10,000 nucleotides of DNA, taken from assembly GCA_015478945.1 (NCBI GenBank), contig JABUQX010078246.1:47501-57500 (forward strand), written 5' to 3'. The DNA is from Trachelipus rathkii (taxonomy: Eukaryota; Arthropoda; Malacostraca; Isopoda; Trachelipodidae). Every line of letters starts with the position of its first letter. The first letter of the stretch is position 1. Of this stretch, positions 1 through 8,334 are shown one piece after another. The notes beneath the pieces are model-generated. The model made no database searches. It was given only the letters and a program-made list of their open reading frames with translations, and had not been told where the DNA came from. The translations under genes and the position numbers were made by a program.

Positions 1-5
1 GATTT

Positions 6-119
<114 letters not shown>

Positions 120-242
120 TACTTCAATAAAGGAGAATAAAATAATCAAAATAAGCAATTTCAAAATACGAAAAAAAAATTTATTTATATAAAAAATTCT
201 TCATGCTAATCTCTTAACAGCAAAATGATTTTTTTTTTACAG
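120..242 (+). other. Intron-like AT-rich stretch ending in a splice acceptor
   Basis: The sequence is AT-rich with no open frame. It ends in a run of T residues followed by ACAG (about 229-242), a textbook polypyrimidine tract plus 3' splice acceptor, with AG at 241-242. The base composition changes directly after it to a more GC-balanced open stretch. Together these suggest an intron end followed by an exon on the plus strand. No transcript evidence is available. Confidence 0.4.
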
Positions 243-289
243 TTAACACCACCGTTCACGGGCAGAGCCCTATTCAAGGAAGGGGTGTA
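243..289 (+). pseudogene. Left part of a putative host terminal exon, split by the transposon
   Basis: Directly after the AG at 241-242, one frame (first full codon AAC at 245) stays open to the transposon junction at 289, giving 15 codons that begin NTTVHGQSP. If the transposon and one GGTGTA copy are removed, the same frame continues at 9228 for 40 more codons to TAA at 9348-9350. With the element present, the frame reads into the left TIR and stops at TGA 377-379 after 29 foreign codons, so the product would have a chimeric C-terminus. I do not recognise the protein family. A run of 55 open codons in AT-rich DNA is suggestive rather than conclusive. Confidence 0.35.
284..289. repeat. Target-site duplication, left copy (GGTGTA)
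   Basis: GGTGTA directly abuts the first base of the left TIR. An identical hexamer directly abuts the last base of the right TIR at 9222-9227. Extending the comparison to 7 bp or more breaks the identity, so the duplication is exactly 6 bp. This marks a transposition event and fixes the element's boundaries. Confidence 0.93.
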
Positions 290-338
290 AGTAGTATTTC
301 CACAGTTTCAACTGCCACTTTTGGAATACGAGCTCTGA

Positions 339-369
339 GTGTCCTTATCAGCGTAGCTGATAAGGACAC
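339..369. repeat. Subterminal hairpin, left (14-bp stem, 3-nt loop)
   Basis: GTGTCCTTATCAGC (339-352) is followed by a GTA loop and its perfect reverse complement (356-369). It lies 49 bp inside the element's end and is repeated exactly in the right arm. An ACACGTGT palindrome (366-373) overlaps its inner side. A perfect stem conserved in both ends suggests a protein-binding or end-processing role, but this is inferred from position only. Confidence 0.85.
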
Positions 370-423
370 GTGTTTTTGAGATAAGGTAATTGATTTTTCA
401 TGTTATTTCGTAATTATTTTTAT

Positions 424-442
424 TACGCGCGCGCTTGCGCGC
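424..442. repeat. Alternating CG tract, left
   Basis: This alternating purine/pyrimidine stretch (ACGCGCGCGC then TTGCGCGCC) is prone to form Z-DNA. It separates the terminal segment from the first (ATT)n array. The right-arm partner near 9067-9085 is similar but not identical, so this is one of the more divergent points between the arms. Confidence 0.6.
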
Positions 443-458
443 CATCCACATACACATA

Positions 459-459
<1 letters not shown>

Positions 460-489
<30 letters not shown>
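460..489. repeat. Outer (ATT)10 microsatellite, left arm
   Basis: Ten perfect ATT units. The right-arm counterpart at 8974-9057 has 28 units, so the arms have diverged by slippage here. Open frames through it encode poly-Ile, poly-Tyr or poly-Asn and are not genes. Confidence 0.95.
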
Positions 490-531
490 GCTTCGAAGAA
501 ATTGAGATCGCAGGTGATCTATTTCAGCAGA

Positions 532-600
532 CTCGAACTCCGACTCCGACTCCGACTCCGGCTCCTGCCCTGCTTCGCGCCGCACCGCACCGCACCGCAC
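532..600. repeat. Hexamer (CGACTC)n and pentamer (CGCAC)4 repeats, left arm
   Basis: A degenerate CGACTC hexamer array (532-565) is followed by four perfect CGCAC units (581-600). The GC-rich island sits between two (ATT)n arrays. The right arm carries the same island with three pentamer units. Confidence 0.85.
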
Positions 601-633
601 CGTTCCGACTCTGGCTCAGCTTCTGAAGTTTTT

Positions 634-826
<193 letters not shown>

Positions 827-1195
827 TAGAGTTATCGTATCGGGTTAAAATTTGGAGGGGGGTTAGATGGTGAGGTAACCTCATTCGTAGACAAGTTACG
901 TCCCCTGGGTCCCCCTTCGGGGACCCACCATTAAAAAATCAAAATGTTCGTAATAGGCTGAAATTTGGTGAGAAGAGGATTCAGAGTTGAGTTTCTAGAA
1001 AGAGTTAGTATTGGATTCTGAGGAGTTGGCTCCGTCACCGGTGCTGGAGCCACTGCGGTGCCGAGTTAATAAACAGTCGTATAACAACAATATTGGTGTC
1101 CCTATATATGTTTTCAAGGTCGTAGAGTTCGAATATAATGGTTATAAGTCCATATAGGGTGTCTAGGGTCCCACAGATGGGGATTCCATCCAAAC
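827..1195. other. Unique, well-conserved TIR segment with hairpins, left arm
   Basis: This is the least repetitive part of the arm. It holds a 9-bp-stem GC hairpin (906-927, loop CTTC) and an imperfect 24-bp palindrome centred on CACCGGTG (1028-1051, two mismatched pairs). The right-arm counterpart is 8335-8700. A 62-codon TTG-initiated frame in the right copy (8337-8525) meets a TGA in the left copy, within GGTGACGG where the right arm has GGTGCCGG. I therefore read this segment as non-coding. Confidence 0.7.
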
Positions 1196-1612
1196 CTAAA
1201 ATATTGATGTAGAAAGCTGAAACTTGATATACAGCCTTTTTAGGTTGTATCTTAGATGTATCCGGGGTAAAATGACCGATGGGAACAAATTTGAGGGACC
1301 GGCCCCCAAATCTGAAATATTGGCGTAGACTGATGAAACTCGGTATACAACCTTCTGAGGATGTATCTTAGATGCCCCCGGGAGTAAAATGACCGATGGG
1401 ACCAAATTTGGGGGACCGGCCCCCAAACCTGAAATATTGACATAGAACGATGAAACTCGGTATACGATCTTCATATAAGGTACTCATATCATATATGGGT
1501 TAAATAGCCGTACACATCCCAAAGGGGGGTCACCAGCCCCACAAAACTGAAATATTGGCGTAGAACAACGAAACTTGGTATACATCTTTCTTATGATGTA
1601 TCCTCGATACAA
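1196..1612 (-). repeat. 117-bp tandem repeat, about four units, left arm
   Basis: The motif GGTATAC or a close variant recurs at 1226, 1342, 1459 and 1577, a period of 116-118 bp. Each unit carries an AATATT element and, in the better copies, a GGGGACCGGCCCCC-like hairpin. Because 117 is a multiple of three, the array yields repetitive open frames (YRVSS repeats on the minus strand at 1196-1474) that are not genes. Confidence 0.9.
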
Positions 1613-1815
1613 GAAAAGAAAAAAAATAAAATAAAATTTTTTAAAAAAATTAAAAAAATTAAAAATTTTTAAAAAATTAAAAAAAAATTTTTTAAAAAAT
1701 TAAAAAAATTTTAAAATTTAAAAATTTAAAAAAAAATTAAATTTTTTTAAAAAAAAATTAAAAAAATTAAAAAATTAAACATTTTTTTATCTTTTAAGTT
1801 TATAACAAAAAAATT
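1613..1815. repeat. A/T-only low-complexity tract, left arm
   Basis: This is about 200 bp made almost wholly of alternating short runs of A and T. It probably unwinds easily. The right-arm equivalent is 7735-7915. No other feature is visible. Confidence 0.85.
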
Positions 1816-1835
1816 TACGTTTTTTATATAAATCA

Positions 1836-1992
1836 AACACCCTCAAAAGCCTCTGGAGCCTCTGGAGCCTCTTGAGCCTTCTCGGCCTCTTCCCAGCCTC
1901 CCAAGCCTCCCGACCCTCCCCATCTATGATCTATTGACCCCGGCCTCCTCAGCCTCCCCTCCCTCACACCCCTCCCCATCTATGATCTGTTG
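1836..1992. repeat. Polypyrimidine AGCCTC-rich block with G-quadruplex motif (minus strand), left arm
   Basis: Degenerate AGCCTC/CCTCCC repeats give a strong strand asymmetry. Five or more CCC runs with short spacers lie at 1892-1921, so the minus strand matches a G-quadruplex pattern. A CATCTATGATCTRTTGA motif occurs twice (near 1920-1937 and 1977-1994). The right arm has lost the DNA between these two copies. Confidence 0.75.
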
Positions 1993-2026
1993 ATTCATGT
2001 CATATTTTGTATAACATAACACAAAA

Positions 2027-2155
2027 CTTTCATTTATTTTGTTTTATATGCTTTAAACAAGTTTTGTTTTTACTAAAATTTACGCTTTTCATATTTATAA
2101 CTTAAGAAATTGGGTTTTTACATACCCCTAAAGCAGCAAATCAGTAAATCAAACC
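2027..2155 (-). repeat. A-rich block, left arm outer copy
   Basis: This is the inverted form of the block at 7463-7590. The family core is GTATGTAAAAAC, then a TTACGTTATAAAC-type stretch, then TAGTAAAAACAAA. The same family recurs at 3190-3470, 4697-4895, 5578-5834 and 6150-6424. It is non-coding and always sits at the edge of a satellite cluster. Confidence 0.85.
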
Positions 2156-2173
2156 ACCACCCCTCCCCCTCCC

Positions 2174-3186
2174 TGACCAAATCCTGGATATTTATACATT
2201 AACATAGTAATATTTAACAAATTTTTATCATAACCTTGTCTAATTATCATACTGATCAATGAATATATGCTAACATTAACAAAGATCCATACTTAACAAC
2301 AGTAAAGTAACTAACATTGAGTGCAGAACGGAACCTACTTACACTTTTTCTACTTATGTCACTTCGATGCTTTTCCATTAACATAGTAATATTCAACAAA
2401 GTTAAATACATGACCATGTCTAAATATCATATGATCAATGAATATATGCTAACGTAACAAAGTTTTTCACATCAATAAAGCAAACATAGCATCACCTGAA
2501 CTACGAATATAACGTACATTCACAAACCTAACACATCTTAAACAGGAATAAACAGTTAACATTAACAAACTTCCATACTTAACAACAGTAAAGTAACTAA
2601 CATTGAGCGCAGAACGTAACCTACTTACACTTTTCTAACATATCACTGATATTTTTACATTAACATAGTAACATTTAACAAAAATTTATCACAACCTTGT
2701 GTAAGTATCTTACTGATCAATGAATATATGCTAACGTAACAAAGTTTTCATATTAATAAAGCAAACATAGGATCATATGAACTACGAATATAATGTACAC
2801 TCCCAATCCTAACACATCTTATACACGAATAAGCAGTCAACATTAACAAAGTTCAATACTTAACAACTGTAACGTAACTAACATTTGCATACAATACGTA
2901 ACTTATTCACACTTTTTCAAACATATCTCTAACATATCATTACTATTTTCGTATTAACACTGTAATATTTATCATCACCGTACCTAATTATCATACTGAT
3001 CAACGAATATATGCCAACGTAACAAAGTTTTTGCCTTAACAAAGCTAACATATCATAGTCTAAACCAAGAATATAACACACACCGAAAAACCTAACATAC
3101 CTTAAACACGAATAAACAGCTAACATTAGCAAAGTTCATTACTTAACAACAGTGAAGTAACTAGCAAAACATATAGAACGTTGCCT
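2174..3186 (-). repeat. 283-bp tandem satellite, left arm
   Basis: About 3.5 units of a satellite run in inverted orientation. Recurrent landmarks are CATTAACATAGTAATATT, TGATCAATGAATATATGC, ACAAAGTTTT, CCTAACA and ACAACAGTAAAGTAACTAACATT. The matching right-arm array has an exact 283-bp period (TGTTAGG at 6522, 6805 and 7088). A 67-codon frame at 2929-3132 is also open in the mirror copy, but it lies wholly inside satellite sequence. Confidence 0.88.
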
Positions 3187-3189
3187 TTC

Positions 3190-3301
3190 ACATCTTTTTT
3201 TCTTTTTGTTTTAAAAACTTTTATTTATTTTTAACTTTATTTCATTAAAACTTTTTGTTTTTAAAAACTTTTGTTTATTTTTAAATTTATTTCTTTAAAA
3301 C

Positions 3302-3332
<31 letters not shown>

Positions 3333-3470
3333 TTAACTTTTAATTTTTAACTTTATTTCTTTAAAACTTTTTGTTTTTACTAAAAATTTTATTCTTTTTA
3401 TGTTTATAACGTAAAAAATTGTGTTTTTACATACCCTAAAACGGTAAAATCACTGAATCAGTAAATCAAA
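3190..3470 (-). repeat. A-rich block, left arm inner copy
   Basis: This inverted copy of 6150-6424 contains a long poly-T run (about 3309-3334) and repeated AACTTTTTGTTTTTA / CTTTATTTC modules. It forms the inner end of the left arm. Confidence 0.85.
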
Positions 3471-3728
3471 CCACCCCTACCCGTGTTAGGTTTGTCGTTG
3501 TACACTATTTTCTTGCTCAGGTTATGCTATATTGCTTTATTGATGTGAAAACTTTATTACCAACGTATATTCGTTGTTCATGCAATCAAACAACTAATAT
3601 TATGATAACTTTTGGCTCTAAATATACCATATTAATGCAAATGCTATTGTTATGTTAGAGGTATGCTTGAAAAAGTGTGAGTTACGATATTGTATGTTAT
3701 GTTAGTTACTCTACTGTTGTGTTGTTAA

Positions 3729-3836
3729 CAAAACAAGAATCAATGGTATTGCGTAATGTTTCCCGAAAAGTGGGGAGGTTTGAGCAAATTCTCAATTGTA
3801 TCTGATAACTCTAATTGAGCAGAATACGAGATACAT
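3729..3836 (+). repeat. Dispersed copy of the CAAACAAGAATCA repeat region
   Basis: The sequence begins CAAAACAAGAATCA and contains GGTATTGCGTAATGTTTC, then a GATAACTCTA stretch. It matches 5043-5135 in order and spacing with some substitutions. It therefore marks an ancient duplication about 1.3 kb away within the spacer. Confidence 0.75.
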
Positions 3837-4696
3837 ACATGCGACAATTGCTCGTAAGTCACAGATGGCGAAGATTACAAATATAGATCGTTTCATGTTT
3901 AAACAAAGTTTTACATGTCATATTGTATAGACTTTTGAACCGTTATGGTTCGTTCGTGTGTTATATCCTTGTTTACGCTCTTATGAATGGTTGAAAGAAA
4001 AAGAATCTCATTACCTTTAAGGATTGTTTATACATTCTATTTTCTTCAGAGGACATTTTTCGCTGTGCTGGTACGATGACATCGCCACGCATCTCTACGC
4101 TTGTTTACGAAGCTGGGTGTTAGAAGTGTGGAACTTTGTTAATGTTGACGGAATATTCGTTATGTAAGTTGTGTTAGGTTTGTCGTTATACGTGGCGCCT
4201 TCTCTTAGTTCGGGTTATGCCTGTTGCTAAGCGATAATGGCTTTGATTATGTTAGCATATATTCGTGATCAGCCTTGATAATTAGCAATGTTATGGATTT
4301 GTAAAAATCTTGTTAAACTATATCCTCATTAACAAGTTGTATTGACATGTTCAGGTATCTTGAAAGTGTGATTCAGGACGCGCTCGCATGTGACATATTG
4401 GCTTTCCACTTTTATATTAATAATCTTTGAGCTTTGTTTATTTTACCGCTCATTGATGTTTGAGATGTGTTAGGTTTGTTGTTGTACATTATATTCTTAG
4501 ACCGGATGATGCTATGTTAGTTTTATCAATGTGAAAACTTTGTTATGTTAGCATATATTCGTTGATCAGTGTATAAAGAACTTGTTTTATGTTATGTTTA
4601 TCCAAAATGATACACGAAATGTGACTTGAATCAATAGATCGATAGATTGATAGATCATAGAAGGGTAGGAGACGATGAGGAGAGTATGGTGGATGG

Positions 4697-4895
4697 GTTG
4701 ATTTACTGATTTACAGCTTTTGGGTATGTAAAAACACAAATTTTTTACGTTATAAAAATAAAAAGAATAAAATTTTTAGTAAAAACAAAAAGTTTTAACG
4801 AAATAAAATTATTTTTTTTTTTATAAAAAAACAAAAACAAAAAGTTTTAAAGGAATAAAAATAAAAATAAAAGTTTTTAGAGTTGTTATAAAACA
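4697..4895 (+). repeat. A-rich block, spacer copy 1
   Basis: The block starts with GATTTACTGATTTACAGC and has the GTATGTAAAAACACAAATTT core followed by repeated AACAAAAAGTTTTAA modules. It is related to 6150-6424. A run of GATAGAT/GATC motifs precedes it at 4636-4660. Confidence 0.8.
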
Positions 4896-4952
4896 TAAAG
4901 ACATTAGCAAAAACATAAAATGTTTTTAATAAATTTGTTATGTTGACCCTGT

Positions 4953-5088
4953 GTCAAACAAGAATCAGATGTATAGCTTAATGTTTCGAAAACGGAACCA
5001 AACAAGAATCAATAAGGTATTGCAAAATGTTTCGAAAACGAACCAAACAAGAATCATAGGTATTGCGTAATGTTTCGAAAAGTGGGAG
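4953..5088 (+). repeat. 44-45-bp tandem triplication
   Basis: CAAACAAGAATCA starts at 4955, 4999 and 5044, each time followed about 20 bp later by AATGTTTCGAAAA. There are three tandem units with a 44-45-bp period. A single diverged unit occurs at 3729. The repeat is found only in the spacer, not in the arms. Confidence 0.85.
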
Positions 5089-5577
5089 GAGTTTGAACAA
5101 TTTCTCGACTTGTATTTGATAACTCTAGTGAAACAGGAACCACATCAGCTTCGTACATGTTCGTTCTGTATGCATTGTTAGTTACTTTAGTGTTGTTAAG
5201 TATGAAACTTTGTTAATGTTAGTCATTTATTCGATCATAAGGTATGTTAGGTTTTGTCATTGTGCGTTATATTCCTAGTTCAGGATATGATATGTTAACT
5301 TTATTGATGTGAAAAACTTTGGTACGTCAGCATATATTTGTTGGCGAGTATGTTGTGATAAATTTTTGTTAAATGTTACTACTATGTTAATGTAAAATAA
5401 CAGTGATATGCATGGTAGAGATATGTTTGAAAAAAAGTGTGAATATGGTACGGTCTGTAAGCAAAGTCAGTTACTTTCCTGTTGCCAAGTATGGTATTTT
5501 GTTAGGTTTGATGTTATACATTATATTCTTGCATCAGGTTATGTTATGTTAGCTTTATTGATGTGAAAACTTTGTAA

Positions 5578-5834
5578 TTTACGGTTTTACTGTTTTAGTT
5601 TATGTAAAAATGTAAATTTTTTACGTTATAAACATAAAAAGAATAAAAATTTTAGTAAAAACAAAAAGTTTTAAAGAAATAAAGTTAAAAATTAAAAGTT
5701 TTCTTTAAAAAAAAAAAAACAAAAAGTTTTAAAGAAATAAAATTAAAAATAGCTAAAAGTTTTTTAAAACAAAAAGTTTTAAAGAAATAAAGTTAAAAAT
5801 AAATAAAAGTTTTTAAAACAAAAAGAAAAAAAAA
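5578..5834 (+). repeat. A-rich block, spacer copy 2
   Basis: This is a close relative of the right-arm inner copy 6150-6424. The following sequence GATGTGAAAGGCAACGTTC at 5835 is repeated at 6425, an offset of 590 bp. The A-rich block plus one satellite unit was thus duplicated as a higher-order unit. Confidence 0.85.
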
Positions 5835-6149
5835 GATGTGAAAGGCAACGTTCTATATGTTTTGGTAGTTACTTTACTGTTGTTAAGTATTGAAATTTGT
5901 TAATGTTAGCTGTTTATTCGTGTTTAAGGTATGCTAGGGTTGATGTTATACATTATATTCTTACATCAGGTTATGTTATGTTAGCTTTATTGATGTGAAA
6001 ACTTTGTTATGTCAGCATATATTCGAGGGTTAGTATAAAAAGAACATATTTTTATGCTATGTTTATCCAAAATGATACTCGAAATATGACTGGAGTCAAC
6101 AGATCAATAGATCAATACCCCAATAGATCAGGGTTGGGACGGGTAGGGG

Positions 6150-6270
6150 TGGTTTGATTTACTGATTCAGTGATTTACCGTTTTAGGGTATGTAAAAACA
6201 CAATTTTTTACGTTATAAACATAAAAAGAATAAAATTTTTAGTAAAAACAAAAAGTTTTAAAGAAATAAA

Positions 6271-6316
<46 letters not shown>

Positions 6317-6424
6317 GTTTTAAAGAAATAAAATTAAAAATAGCTAAAAGTTTTTTAAAACAAAAAGTTTTAAAGAAATAAAGTTAAAAATAAATAAAAG
6401 TTTTTTAAAACAAAAAGAAAAAAA
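6150..6424 (+). repeat. A-rich block, right arm inner copy
   Basis: This is the mirror of 3190-3470, with a poly-A run of about 35 bases near 6275-6309 and tandem AACAAAAAGTTTTAAAG modules. A G-quadruplex motif sits directly upstream at 6131-6149, across the arm/spacer boundary. Confidence 0.85.
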
Positions 6425-6432
6425 GATGTGAA

Positions 6433-7438
6433 AGGCAACGTTCTATATGTTTTGCTAGTTACTTCACTGTTGTTAAGTAATGAACTTTGCTAATGTTAGC
6501 TGTTTATTCGTGTTTAAGGTATGTTAGGTTTTTCGGTGTGTGTTATATTCTTGGTTTAGACTATGATATGTTAGCTTTGTTAAGGCAAAAACTTTGTCAC
6601 GTTGGCATATATTCGTTGATCAATATGATAATTAGGTACGGTGATGATAAATATTACAGTGTTAATACGAAAATAGTAATGATATGTTAGAGATATGTTT
6701 GAAAAAGTGTGAATAAGTTACGTATTGTATGCAAATGTTAGTTACGTTACAGTTGTTAAGTATGGAACTTTGTTAATGTTGACTGCTTATTCGTGTATAA
6801 GATGTGTTAGGATTGTGAGTGTACATTATATTCGTAGTTCATATGATCCTATGTTTGCTTTATTAATATGAAAACTTTGTTACGTTAGCATATATTCATT
6901 GATCAGTAAGATACTCACACAAGGTTGTGATAAATTTTTGTTAAATGTTACTATGTTAATGTAAAAACATCAGTGATATGTTAGAAAAAAGTGTAAGTAG
7001 GTTACGTTCTGCGCTCAATGTTAGTTACTTTACTGTTGTTAAGTATGGAAGTTTGTTAATGTTAACTGTTTATTCTTGTTTAAGATGTGTTAGGTTTGTG
7101 AATGTACGTTATATTCGTAGTTCAGATGATGCTATGTTTGCTTTATTGATGTGAAAACTTTGTTACGTTAGCATATATTCATTGATCAGTATGATATTTA
7201 GACAAGGTTATGATAAAATTTTGTTAAATATTACTATGTTAATGTAAAAATATCAGTGACATGTTAGAAAAAGTGTAAGTAGGTTCCGTTCTGCACTCAA
7301 TGTTAGTTACTTTACTGTTGTTAAGTATGGATCTTTGTTAATGTTAGCATATATTCATTGATCAGTATGATAATTAGACAAGGTTATGATAAAATTTTGT
7401 TAAATATTACTATGTTAATGTATAAATATCCAGCATTT
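6433..7438 (+). repeat. 283-bp tandem satellite, right arm
   Basis: TGTTAGG landmarks at 6522, 6805 and 7088 define an exact 283-bp period. A further truncated unit follows, where GTTAGCATATATTCATTGATCAG at about 7340 repeats the element at 7167 after a shortened interval. Units share GTTACTTTACTGTTGTTAAG and GATATGTTAGA-type segments. There are no credible genes; the 67-codon frame at 6487-6690 is satellite. Confidence 0.9.
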
Positions 7439-7461
7439 GGGTAGGGATGGGGAGGGGTGGG
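7439..7461 (+). other. G-quadruplex motif at the satellite/A-rich boundary
   Basis: Five G runs (7439-7441, 7444-7446, 7449-7452, 7454-7457, 7459-7461) are separated by one or two bases, fully matching the G3+ N1-7 pattern. The left-arm mirror near 2154-2173 retains only three long C runs. Confidence 0.7.
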
Positions 7462-7462
7462 T

Positions 7463-7590
7463 GGTTTGATTTACTGATTTACAGGTTTAGGGTATGTAAA
7501 AACCCAATTTCTTAAGTTATAAATATGAAAAGCGTAAATTTTAGTAAAAACAAACTGTTTAAAGCATATAAAACAAAATAAATGAAAGTT
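7463..7590 (+). repeat. A-rich block, right arm outer copy
   Basis: This is the mirror of 2027-2155. It has the family core around TTTAGGGTATGTAAAAACCC and TTAGTAAAAACAAACTG, but lacks the extended poly-A run of the inner copy. Confidence 0.85.
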
Positions 7591-7602
7591 TTGTGTTATG
7601 TT

Positions 7603-7718
7603 ATACAACAGATGACGTTGAGGAGGCCGGGGTCAATAGATCATAGATGGGGAGGGTCGGGAGGCTTGGGAGGCTGGGAAGAGGCCGGGAAGGCTCAAGA
7701 GGCTCCAGAGGCTTTTGA
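7603..7718. repeat. Polypurine GAGGCT-rich block with G-quadruplex motif, right arm
   Basis: This mirrors 1836-1992 but is about 50 bp shorter. The junction CAACAGATGACG suggests a deletion between the two AGATCATAGATGG-type motifs still present in the left arm. G runs at 7649-7652, 7654-7656, 7659-7661, 7668-7670 and 7676-7678 match a G-quadruplex pattern on the plus strand. Confidence 0.75.
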
Positions 7719-7734
7719 GGGTGTTTGATTTATA

Positions 7735-7915
7735 TAAAAAACGTAAATTTTTTAGAAAAAAAATAAAAATTTTTAAAAAAAATTTTAATTTTTAAATTTT
7801 TAATTTTTTTTAATTTTTTTAATTTTTTTAAATTTTTTTTAATTTTTAAAAAATTTTAATTTTTAAAATTTTTTTAATTTTTAATTTTTAATTTTTATTT
7901 TTTTTTATTTTTTTC
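7735..7915. repeat. A/T-only low-complexity tract, right arm
   Basis: About 180 bp of alternating A and T runs mirrors 1613-1815. Length and register differ from the left arm, as expected for slippage-prone DNA. Confidence 0.85.
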
Positions 7916-7919
7916 TTTG

Positions 7920-8334
7920 TATCGAGGATACATCCCTTAAGAAAGATCTTAAGGATTTCGTTGTTTCTGCATAATATTTTCAGTTTTGTGGGGCTGTTGA
8001 CCCCCCTTTTGGATGTGTACGGCTATTTAATCCATATATGATATGAGTACCTTATATGAAGATCGTATACCGAGTTTCATCGTTCTATGTCAATATTTCA
8101 GGTTTGGGGGCCGGTCCCCCAAATTTGGTCCCATCGGTCATTTTACTCCCGGGGGCATCTAAGATACATCCTCAGAAGGTTGTATACCGAGTTTCATCAG
8201 TCTACGCCAATATTTCAGATTTGGGGGCCGGTCCCTCAAATTTGTTCCCATCGGTCATTTTACCCCGGATACATCTAAGATACAACCTAAAAAGGCTGTA
8301 TATCAAGTTTCAGCTTTCTACATCAATATTTTAG
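7920..8334 (+). repeat. 117-bp tandem repeat, about four units, right arm
   Basis: GTATAC or GTATAT landmarks at 8065, 8182 and 8298 give a 116-117-bp period. A diverged first unit begins near 7945. The second unit holds a perfect hairpin, TTTGGGGG at 8103-8110, loop CCGGT, CCCCCAAA at 8116-8123. The first unit differs clearly from its left-arm partner, reading AAAGATCTTAAGGATTTCG where the left arm keeps the GTATACC landmark. The 92-codon frame at 8056-8334 is a by-product of a period divisible by three. Confidence 0.9.

Larger units (their letters stand above)
3485..6138. other. Central spacer: mosaic of satellite and A-rich blocks
   Basis: This DNA lies between the two inverted arms. It is built mainly from degenerate satellite units in right-arm orientation, with TGTTAGG landmarks at 3484, 4172, 4468, 5245 and 5500 and a variant near 5932. 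A-rich blocks lie at 4697-4895 and 5578-5834. About 300 bp (3840-4130) resembles nothing else in the element. No open frame of 60 codons or more occurs on either strand, so I find no gene. The segments 4553-4880 and 6008-6420 are related, which indicates higher-order duplication. Confidence 0.85.

Noticed and set aside
1196..1474. 92- and 63-codon frames identical in both arms (1196-1474, 1252-1443; 8056-8334, 8087-8278)
   Set aside because: They are openness produced by a tandem repeat whose period is divisible by three. The encoded peptide is itself the repeat. Identity between arms only reflects arm identity.
2929..3132. 67-codon frame present in both arms (mirror 6487-6690)
   Set aside because: It lies wholly within satellite units. 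Neighbouring units do not keep the frame, and the two copies differ by amino-acid-changing substitutions.
4953..5088. CRISPR-like array
   Set aside because: The three 44-45-bp units are simple tandem repeats without distinct spacers, in a eukaryotic context.
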